Source of the DNA: Myxococcaceae bacterium
Lineage (GTDB): Bacteria > Myxococcota_A > UBA9160
Direction of reading: 5' to 3'
NCBI GenBank assembly: GCA_905339255.1
Contig: CAJPFO010000254.1
Span: 1 to 32,671, forward strand
DNA length: 32,671 nt
Shown here: piece after piece, positions 21,783 to 29,070 of the stretch
Numbering within the stretch: position 1 is the first letter of the stretch
How the letters are laid out: each line of letters begins with the position of its first letter
Translations under genes and position numbers: made by a program
The notes under the pieces: model-generated
What the model saw: the letters and a program-made list of their open reading frames with translations, nothing else
The model's database searches: none
What the model was told of the DNA's origin: nothing

Positions 21783-23735
21783 GTGCCGGCGGCGCCCGCG
21801 CATTGGGCCGCCGACGTCGTGCTCGCCGACGGTGGCGCCGCGCACGTTCGGCCGATCCGTCCCGAGGATGCCCCGCTTCTCCAAGCCTTCCACTCGAGAC
21901 TCTCGCCGGAATCGATCTATCTGCGCTTCTTCTCGCCGAAGCCGAGGCTCTCTGCCGAGGACGTCCGGCGCTTCACGAACGTCGACCACGACGCTCGCGT
22001 CGCACTCGCGGTCTGGCTCGGAGACGAGCTCATCGCAATCGGACGCTACGATCGCGCGGTTCGAGGCGACTCGGCAGAGGTCGCGTTCGTCGTGGACGAC
22101 GAGCACCAGGGGCGAGGCATCGCTTCGCTCCTCCTCGAGCGTCTCGCCTCCGCCGCGATGGAGCGCGGGATCGGTCGCTTCACGGCCGACGTCTTGCCGC
22201 AGAACCGCTCGATGCTCCGCGTCTTCCACGATGCCGGGTTCGAGGCGACGAGCCGTTTCGAGGATGGAATCGTTCGTGTGAGCTTTCCGATCGCGCGCAC
22301 GCCAGAGGCGCTCGCCGCGGCCGCCGAGCGCGAGCGAACGTCGGCGGCTCGATCGGTGGCGCGGCTGCTCTCCCCGCGCGGGATCGGCGTGGTGGCCGAG
22401 GGGCCGGAGGCGGACCCGGGAGAAGCGCTCTTGCGGCGTCTCGAGTCGAGCGGCTTCTCGGGCGTGGTGCGGAGGCTCCCCGCATCGGAGCCTTCCGGAG
22501 ACTTCGAGGGAATCGATCTCGTGGCGCTCGCCGTCGCACCGGAGCGGCTCGCCCTCGAGCTCGAGCGATGCGGTGCTCGCGGCGTGCATGCCGCGCTCGT
22601 TCTCGAGCGCGGCCGTCTTTCGGACGAAGCCCTGGCTGCGCGCGGCGACCGCGCCCTCGCGGCACGCGCGCGGCGCGAGGGGCTTCGGCTGGTGGGACCG
22701 GCGAGCCTCGGTGTTGCGCGCATGGTCGGAGCGGGCGCCTTCGAGGCGCTCTCGGTCGAGACGCCGATCGCTCCGGGACGAATCGGGGTCTTCGTCGAAT
22801 CGCCGCGTCGAGGCCGCGAGCTGCTCCGGGCGGCGATCGCACGCGGGATCGGACTCTCGACCTTCGTCTCGGCGGGGCGAAAGGCCGACCTCTCGGCGAG
22901 CGATGTGCTCCAGTTCTTCGAAGAGGACCCCGAGACGGAAGTGGTCGCGCTCGTGGTCCGGAGCCTCGGAAACCCGCGCCAATCGGCGGCGATCGCGCGC
23001 CGTGTGGCGCGCAAGAAGCCGATCCTGGTCTGGCTCGCCGATCTCCGGGAGGCTCCCCCGGCGGAGCTTCTCGACGCGCTCGCGGAGCATACGGGGACGC
23101 TTCGCTGCGAAGGCCTCGACGACCTCTGCGACCTCGCCGAGGCGGCGCTCGCGCCGAGGAGCACGCGGAGGTCGCGAGGAGCGAGCGAGCGGCTCGCGGC
23201 CTGGCGGCGCTGGAAGAGGTCGGCGCCCGAACGCCTCGCTCGCCCGGACGGGATCGAGCGTTCGCATGCGCGGGGCCTCGTCGACGCCGAACTCGCTGCG
23301 AGTCCGCTCGGAGCGCTGCTCGCGCGCGAGCGTGTGGAGACGCTTCTCGCTCACTACGGTCTTCGCACGGAGGGATTCCCCCGCGGTGCCGAGCTGCGCG
23401 TGCGGATCGAACAGTCGTCGACCTGGGGTTCGTTCGTCGTCGCGGAGGCGGATCGCACACGCGTGACGAAGCTCGTCCCGCTCGACGAGCGCGACGTACA
23501 TACGCTTGCCAGTGTCGGAGGTACGCCAGCGACCTCCGCAATCCTCGAAGCGCTCCGCAGGATCGCGGCGCTCGCCTTCGATCTCCCGGAGCTCGCATCG
23601 CTCGAGATGGCGATTCCGGCAGAAGGCCCCGCTCGGATTCGCGTCGTCGGCGACCTCGCGCGGCTCGCCCCCTGGACGCTCGGCCTCGCGTTCAGCGAGG
23701 CCGGCGACGACGCGATGGCACCGCCCGGAGCCTGA
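21783..23735 (+). CDS. GNAT acetyltransferase fused to a degenerate NDP-forming acyl-CoA synthetase
   Basis: A 650-aa protein. Residues about 20-165 are an intact GNAT domain (HVRPIRPEDAPLL, the acetyl-CoA loop HQGRGIA at 108-114, NRSMLRVFHDAGF). The remainder follows acyl-CoA synthetase order: a CoA-binding-like Rossmann part (about 195-330), a succinyl-CoA-synthetase-like part (IGVFVESPRRGRELLRAAIA, VRRSLG-like block, ARKKPILVWLAD), then a shortened ATP-grasp-like end. The SHTGALAG loop with the phospho-histidine appears deleted, and the first ATP-grasp lobe is missing. The second half is probably a sensor or scaffold. Known: similar fusions (Pat/PatZ) acetylate lysines of proteins. The GTG start lies 7 bp after the aldolase gene. 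Confidence 0.8.
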   Translation: MPAAPAHWAADVVLADGGAAHVRPIRPEDAPLLQAFHSRLSPESIYLRFFSPKPRLSAEDVRRFTNVDHDARVALAVWLGDELIAIGRYDRAVRGDSAEVAFVVDDEHQGRGIASLLLERLASAAMERGIGRFTADVLPQNRSMLRVFHDAGFEATSRFEDGIVRVSFPIARTPEALAAAAERERTSAARSVARLLSPRGIGVVAEGPEADPGEALLRRLESSGFSGVVRRLPASEPSGDFEGIDLVALAVAPERLALELERCGARGVHAALVLERGRLSDEALAARGDRALAARARREGLRLVGPASLGVARMVGAGAFEALSVETPIAPGRIGVFVESPRRGRELLRAAIARGIGLSTFVSAGRKADLSASDVLQFFEEDPETEVVALVVRSLGNPRQSAAIARRVARKKPILVWLADLREAPPAELLDALAEHTGTLRCEGLDDLCDLAEAALAPRSTRRSRGASERLAAWRRWKRSAPERLARPDGIERSHARGLVDAELAASPLGALLARERVETLLAHYGLRTEGFPRGAELRVRIEQSSTWGSFVVAEADRTRVTKLVPLDERDVHTLASVGGTPATSAILEALRRIAALAFDLPELASLEMAIPAEGPARIRVVGDLARLAPWTLGLAFSEAGDDAMAPPGA

Positions 23736-23923
23736 GCGCGGAGGCTTCCTCACGGCCTCGCGCGAGCGCCGCGCTCGTCGGCGGCCCCGGTCTCGCCCGG
23801 ATGGCGCGCACGCTCCGGGAGCCTGCCCGCGGCCCGGCAGGAAGTGGTTGCCTCGAACCCCCCGGAGGCCGCATGCTACGCCCCCGGGCCGGCCGTCGCC
23901 GACCCGCGAGGAGACGTGCCCCC

Positions 23924-25651
23924 ATGTCCGAGATCACCGTCGGCGAACTCCTGGTGCGCTGCCTGCGCGCCGAGGGCGTCGAGCTCATGACCGGCATCAT
24001 CGATGGAGCGCACATCCCGATCGTCGTGCACACGGCGAAGTACGGGATCCGCTACGTGAACGCGCACCACGAGGAGGCTGCTGCGCACATCGCCGAGGGC
24101 TACACGCGGATCGCGAGAAAGCCCGCCGTCGTGATCGGGAACCCGGGCTGCGGGACGGGCAACATGCTCGCCGGCGTGGTGAGCGCGCATGCGGAGGGGC
24201 ATCCGATCCTCGCGATCGGGTCCTTGCGCCCGCGGCTCAAGACCGATCCGAACCGGGGCGGCGCGTGGCAGGCGGCGGACACCGAGAGCATGGCGCGTCC
24301 CATCACGAAGTACGCCGCGACGGTGCGCCAGGCCGAGCGGCTTCCCGAGATGATGCGTGCGGCTTTCCGCGCGGCGCTCACGGGGCGTCCCGGGCCGGCA
24401 TACCTGGCGCTCCCCGACGAGCTCCTCCTCGAGAAGATCGACGCCTCGAAGCTTCCGCCGATCCACCCGGCCGACCGCTATCGCGTGACGAGCATGGGAG
24501 CAGGGGATCCGGCGTGGATCGAGCGCGCTGCCGACCTTCTCGCCGGAGCGACGCGGATCCACGTGCACGCGGGCAAGGGCGTGCTCTGGTCCGACGCCTC
24601 GGCCGAGCTCGCCGCGCTCGGTGAACATCTCGGCGCGACGCTCGGAGCGAGCCTCGGCGCGCGGGGAGCGGTGGCCGAAGACCACCCGCACTACTTCCAC
24701 CCGTTCGACCTGAACGGCGCCGGCCTCGCGCGGGCCGAGGCCGAAGTGGTTCTCGTCGTCGGCGGGCGCCTCGGGGAATACGATGGCTGGGGAGGCCCGC
24801 CGATGTGGGGAGCGCCGGCCTCGCAGAAGACGATCCAGATCGACTCCGATCCGATGTCGATCGGGCTGAACCGCCCGGTCGACGTGGGGATCGTGGCGGA
24901 CGCCAAGCCGGCGCTCGCCGCACTCCTCGCCGCCGTCTCGCGTAGGATGCCCTCGCGCGGCGCTCCGCCCGACCTCGCGCGCTACCGCGAGCAGAGCGCG
25001 GCGACGATGCAGCAGGGAATCGCCTACCTGGGCTCGTCGGGATCGGGAGGGGTGAACCCGGGCCGGATGGTGATGGCCGTCCGTCAGCATTTCCCGCGCG
25101 ACGTCGTCACCGTCCTCGACGGAGGCAATACGACACTGACCGGTGTTGCTTTCCACCCGATCCTCTCGTCCCCGAGCTTCCTCTACTCGGTCAAGATGGG
25201 ATACCTCGGAACGGGGCTCCCGTTCGCGATGGGTGCGAAGCTCGCCGCCCCCGACCGCCCCGTCTGTCTGATCACCGGCGACGGAGCCTTCGGCTTCCAT
25301 CCGATGGAGCTCGAGACGGCCGCACGAGAGGATCTCCCGGTCGTGACCGTCGTCGCGGTCGACGCGGCGTGGGGAATGGAGAAGACGGCGTACCTCGCGC
25401 AAGGCTACGGCGCTCCGGATTGGGAGCGGCGCGGGATCGAGCTCGCCCCGGTTCGCTACGACGGGCTCGCCCGTGAGCTCGGCTGCCACGGTGAGCGCGT
25501 CGAACGGATCGAAGAGCTCGAACCTGCGCTCGCTCGCGCAGTCGCATCGAAGAAGCCCGCCGTGATCCACGTCGAGGTCGATCGCGAGCTCAACACCAAG
25601 CCGCCGGGCTGGGAGCAGTTCCGCAAGGCGCGCGCCGTGCAGGGGTACTGA
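23924..25651 (+). CDS. Thiamine-diphosphate-dependent enzyme (acetolactate synthase-like)
   Basis: A 575-aa protein with the three-domain layout of the acetolactate synthase/decarboxylase superfamily: an N-terminal PYR domain with HHEEAAAHIAEGY (Glu50/51 activates the cofactor), a central Rossmann-like domain (about 195-340), and a C-terminal PP domain with GDG at 452-454. The usual NN of the cofactor motif is replaced by V-D480 in AVDAAWGM, so Asp would take the magnesium position. The substrate cannot be told; a 2-keto acid or acyl-CoA decarboxylase/ligase role is possible. GAGGAG lies upstream of the ATG. An SDR gene follows 5 bp later. Confidence 0.85.
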   Translation: MSEITVGELLVRCLRAEGVELMTGIIDGAHIPIVVHTAKYGIRYVNAHHEEAAAHIAEGYTRIARKPAVVIGNPGCGTGNMLAGVVSAHAEGHPILAIGSLRPRLKTDPNRGGAWQAADTESMARPITKYAATVRQAERLPEMMRAAFRAALTGRPGPAYLALPDELLLEKIDASKLPPIHPADRYRVTSMGAGDPAWIERAADLLAGATRIHVHAGKGVLWSDASAELAALGEHLGATLGASLGARGAVAEDHPHYFHPFDLNGAGLARAEAEVVLVVGGRLGEYDGWGGPPMWGAPASQKTIQIDSDPMSIGLNRPVDVGIVADAKPALAALLAAVSRRMPSRGAPPDLARYREQSAATMQQGIAYLGSSGSGGVNPGRMVMAVRQHFPRDVVTVLDGGNTTLTGVAFHPILSSPSFLYSVKMGYLGTGLPFAMGAKLAAPDRPVCLITGDGAFGFHPMELETAAREDLPVVTVVAVDAAWGMEKTAYLAQGYGAPDWERRGIELAPVRYDGLARELGCHGERVERIEELEPALARAVASKKPAVIHVEVDRELNTKPPGWEQFRKARAVQGY

Positions 25652-25656
25652 GCGCC

Positions 25657-26697
25657 GTGACGGGCGACGCGAACGCGGCGCGGCCCGCACCGGTCGGCTC
25701 GGGCGGGCAGCGCCCGGCGCTCCCGCGCCGCGTCTTCGTGACGGGGGCGAGCGGATTCATCGGCCGCGCGATCCAGGCCCGCTACCGGGGTCTCGGCGCC
25801 GAGGTCTGCGGGGTCGATCTGCGCCCGGACGCCGGATGGGACGTCGTCGCCGGCGACCTCGGCGAGGCGGGAGCGTGGCAGGCGCACGCCAAGGGCGCCG
25901 ATCTCTTCGTCCACGCGGCGGCGGTGGTTTCGAACGTGGCGCCTCCCGAGCTCTACCGCCGCGTGAGCGTCGGGGGAGCGCGCCGCGCGCTCGACGCCGC
26001 GATCGCGGGCGGCGCCCGGCGCTTCGTCCACCTTTCGTCGTGCGGCGCGTACGGTTGGCACCGCCCCCCCGACGCCGACGAGCGGACACCGATCACGGTC
26101 CTGAGCGGGAACTCGTACCAGGACGCCAAGGCTGCGAGCGAGCATCCGGTGCTGGCGGCGCATGCTGCCGGCGAGATCGCGTGCACGATCGTCCGACCTT
26201 CGGACGTGTACGGGCCGGGGTCGAGGCCCTGGGTCCTGATCCCGCTCGAAATGCTCCGCCGGGGGCTCTTTTTCCTCCCGGCGCGAGGGCAGGGAGTCTT
26301 TGCTCCCGTCTACGTCGACGATCTCGTCGACGGGATCGTCCTCGCCGCGGGACTCGAGGCCGGAAGCGGCCAGATCTTCAACCTCCTCGGCGTGGCGCCC
26401 GCGCGCGCCGCCGACTTCTTCTCGTACCACCAGCGCTGGGCGGGACGCAGCGGAAAGCCGCGTTCGTTCTCGACGCCCGTGGCGCTTCGCATCGCGGGGG
26501 CCGTAGCGACGCTCTCGCGGCTCGCCGGCAAGCCCAGCGAGGCGAGTCGCGAGACGATGCTCATGCTCTGCAAGGAGCACGTTCCCTCGATGGAAAAGGC
26601 CCGCCGCGTGCTCGGCTACGAACCGCAGGTCGATCTCGCCGAAGGAATGCGGCGAACCGAGGTCTGGTTGCGCGAGCAGGGGCTCTTGCCGGGCTGA
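25657..26697 (+). CDS. NAD-dependent epimerase/dehydratase, extended SDR
   Basis: A 346-aa extended short-chain dehydrogenase/reductase. The nucleotide-binding motif GASGFIG is at 30-36, VDLRPD ends the second strand, and the catalytic pair Tyr154-x3-Lys158 (SYQDAK) follows the Ser-rich strand HLSSCGAYGW. VRPSDVYGPG is the usual substrate-side block. The first 24 residues are a Pro/Ala/Gly-rich extension, so the true start could be later than the GTG chosen. It is 5 bp downstream of the thiamine-diphosphate enzyme, and the two probably act in one pathway. The substrate (nucleotide sugar, sterol or other 3-hydroxy compound) is not clear. Confidence 0.85.
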   Translation: MTGDANAARPAPVGSGGQRPALPRRVFVTGASGFIGRAIQARYRGLGAEVCGVDLRPDAGWDVVAGDLGEAGAWQAHAKGADLFVHAAAVVSNVAPPELYRRVSVGGARRALDAAIAGGARRFVHLSSCGAYGWHRPPDADERTPITVLSGNSYQDAKAASEHPVLAAHAAGEIACTIVRPSDVYGPGSRPWVLIPLEMLRRGLFFLPARGQGVFAPVYVDDLVDGIVLAAGLEAGSGQIFNLLGVAPARAADFFSYHQRWAGRSGKPRSFSTPVALRIAGAVATLSRLAGKPSEASRETMLMLCKEHVPSMEKARRVLGYEPQVDLAEGMRRTEVWLREQGLLPG

Positions 26698-26779
26698 GCA
26701 CGCCGGACGGACCGGGTGCGAGCGAAGCGCCCGCCGTAGGGCCACGACGGTCCCCGGACGGAACCCGATCGGAGGCGGG

Positions 26780-28630
26780 ATGCGACGGCGCTGGAAGGTC
26801 GCGATGGCTTCGATCGCCGCTTCGTGCGTCGCCCTCGCAGTCTTCTCGATCCCGACGCTCTTCGGGCGCCCCTGGTCGGTCGAGCACTTCTACCTCCGCG
26901 TCTTCGCCGAGCTCTTGCTCGATCGCCCGATGCTGCTCTCGCGGCTCCGGATCCTCGAGCCTTACGGGCTCGACTTCCACTCGGACGAGCTCGACGATCG
27001 TTCGGTCGCGTTCCGAAGAAGCGAGCTCGAGCGCGCGCGCCGGGAGCTCGAGATCCTGCGGAGCTACGACCGCGAGACCCTCACCGAATCCGAACGCCTC
27101 TCGAACGACGTGCTCGACTCGTTTCTCGCGACGATCGCCGAGGGCGAGCCCTTCCTACTCCACGAATACCCGGTGAACCAGCTCGAGGGCGTGCAGACCG
27201 AGCTTCCGGACTTCCTGGTGAACGTCCACCAGATCCATTCCGAGCGCGATGCCCGGGACTTTCTCGCGAGGCTCACGGCGTTTCCGGTCGTCTTCGAACA
27301 GGTCACCGAGACGCTGCGGCTCCAGGAGGCGGCTCGGATCGTTCCGCCCCGCTTCGTACTCGAGAAGTCCCGCGCTCAGATCGCCGAGCTCGTTTCGCCT
27401 CGAGCCGACGAGAATGTCCTGCATCGCGCCTTCGCGACGAAGCTCGAAGGGGTCGAGGGCATCGACGAGGCGCAGCGCGACGCGCTGCTCGCCCGCTCGC
27501 GCGAGATCCTCGAGCGCCAGGTCGTCCCGGCGTATCACCGTCTCGATGGCGTGCTCGCCGATCTTCTCGAGAAGGCCACCTCCGACGACGGAGCCTGGAA
27601 GCTTCCCGACGGCGATCGCTACTACGCCTGGACGCTGCGCTCGTTCACCACGACGAATCTCTCGGCCGACGAGATCCACCGGATCGGGCTCGCCGAGGTC
27701 GCGCGGATCGAAGCCTCGATGCGCGCGATCCTCGACGCCGAGGGCCATGCGACGAACGACCTCGCGGCGGCGCTCGCGGCCGTGCACCGCGATCCCCGGG
27801 AGCTCGAAAGCGACGACGACGCCGGCCGGGAGCGGATCCTCGCGGGATACCGCCGGATCCTCGACGAGATCCGTGGCGACCTGCCGCGGCTCTTCGGCCG
27901 GCTTCCACGCGCCGAGGTCGTGGTCGAGCGCGTGCCGCCCTTCAAGGAGGCGGGGGCTCCCGGTGCGTATTACTACCCGCCCCCTCTCGATCGATCGAAG
28001 CCGGGAGTCTTCTACGCGAACCTTCGGAGCGTCGCAGAGATTCCCCGCTTCGGCATGCGAACACTCGCGTACCACGAAGCGATCCCCGGACATCACCTGC
28101 AGATCGCGATCGCTCAGGAACTCGACGGGCTCCCGGTCTTCAGGCGGGTGGTTCCCTTCATTGCGTACATCGAAGGCTGGGCGCTCTACGCGGAGCGGCT
28201 CGCCGCCGAGCAAGGGCACCTTCCCGATCCGCTCGATCGGCTCGGCCAGCTCGTTGCCGAGGGCTTCCGGGCCGTACGGCTCGTCGTCGATACGGGAATC
28301 CACTCGAAGCGCTGGACCCGCGAACGGGCGATCGAATACATGAAGACGCACACCGGGATGCCCGAGCGAGACGTCGTCGCCGAGGTCGAGCGCTACATCG
28401 TCCGTCCCGGGCAGGCCTGCGCGTACAAGATCGGACAGCTCCGGATCCTCGAGCTTCGCGATCGTGCACGCGAGGCGCTCGCAGCGAGTTTCGATCTCCG
28501 CGAGTTCCACGATACGGTGCTCGGAAATGGCGCGCTCCCGCTCGACGTTCTCGAGCAGGTCGTCGACCGCTGGATCGCCCGGCGGGCCGCAGAAAGCGGG
28601 ACCGCACCGCTCGCAGGGAGGAACCCATGA
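26780..28630 (+). CDS. DUF885-family putative metallopeptidase, membrane-anchored
   Basis: A 616-aa protein. One N-terminal hydrophobic helix (about 7-28, VAMASIAASCVALAVFSIPTLF) is a signal anchor or signal peptide. The C-terminal half has HEAIPGHH at 432-439, the metal-binding motif of DUF885, and EGWALYAE at about 462-469 with a third ligand. Other family blocks are PGAYYYPPP and PGQACAYKIGQLRILELR. Family members are thought to be zinc carboxypeptidase-like. GGAGG lies four bases before the ATG. The last four bases overlap the start of the MAPEG gene. Confidence 0.9.
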   Translation: MRRRWKVAMASIAASCVALAVFSIPTLFGRPWSVEHFYLRVFAELLLDRPMLLSRLRILEPYGLDFHSDELDDRSVAFRRSELERARRELEILRSYDRETLTESERLSNDVLDSFLATIAEGEPFLLHEYPVNQLEGVQTELPDFLVNVHQIHSERDARDFLARLTAFPVVFEQVTETLRLQEAARIVPPRFVLEKSRAQIAELVSPRADENVLHRAFATKLEGVEGIDEAQRDALLARSREILERQVVPAYHRLDGVLADLLEKATSDDGAWKLPDGDRYYAWTLRSFTTTNLSADEIHRIGLAEVARIEASMRAILDAEGHATNDLAAALAAVHRDPRELESDDDAGRERILAGYRRILDEIRGDLPRLFGRLPRAEVVVERVPPFKEAGAPGAYYYPPPLDRSKPGVFYANLRSVAEIPRFGMRTLAYHEAIPGHHLQIAIAQELDGLPVFRRVVPFIAYIEGWALYAERLAAEQGHLPDPLDRLGQLVAEGFRAVRLVVDTGIHSKRWTRERAIEYMKTHTGMPERDVVAEVERYIVRPGQACAYKIGQLRILELRDRAREALAASFDLREFHDTVLGNGALPLDVLEQVVDRWIARRAAESGTAPLAGRNP

Positions 28631-29043
28631 ACACGACGATGATCGCCCCCGCGCTCGCCTTGGTCTGCTGGACGCTCGTCATGTGGTGCTGGATGTACGC
28701 CACCCGGATCCCGGCGATGCGGGCGGCCGGCCTCGATCCGGGAGCGCTCAAGCAGAAGGCCGACCTCGACGTGCTGCCGATCGCCGTCCGACAGGTCGCC
28801 GACAACTACAATCATCTCCACGAGCAACCGGTGATCTTCTACGCGCTCGTCTTCTATTCACAGCTCGCCGGAAACGGCGACTCGACGAACGTGGCGCTCG
28901 CCTGGGCCTACGTCGGGATCCGGGTGCTCCACAGTGTCTACCAGTCGCTCGTGAACCATGTCCCGGTGCGCTTCGCGATCTTCACGGCGGGTAGCGTCGT
29001 TCTCATGGTGTTGACCGTTCGCAACGTGCTCGCAGCGTTCTAG
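28627..29043 (+). CDS. MAPEG-family integral membrane protein
   Basis: A 138-aa protein with about four hydrophobic helices (APALALVCWTLVMWCWMYA, EQPVIFYALVFYSQL, VALAWAYVGIRVLHSVYQ, FTAGSVVLMVLTVRNVL). The DNYNHLHEQPVIFYAL segment and the RVLHSVYQSLVN segment are the hallmark of bacterial MAPEG proteins, relatives of glutathione- and eicosanoid-handling enzymes. It starts inside the end of the DUF885 gene (ATGA), so the two are coupled. The substrate is unknown. The downstream gene converges from the minus strand 27 bp away. Confidence 0.88.
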   Translation: MNTTMIAPALALVCWTLVMWCWMYATRIPAMRAAGLDPGALKQKADLDVLPIAVRQVADNYNHLHEQPVIFYALVFYSQLAGNGDSTNVALAWAYVGIRVLHSVYQSLVNHVPVRFAIFTAGSVVLMVLTVRNVLAAF

Positions 29044-29070
29044 GGCCGAAAGGCCGCGCGGGACCCGCAA
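29044..29070. terminator. Possible bidirectional hairpin between convergent genes
   Basis: GGCCGAAAGGCC followed by GCGGGACCCGC gives two short GC-rich stems between the MAPEG and beta-propeller genes. There is no T-tract, so a rho-independent terminator is only suggested. Confidence 0.3.
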
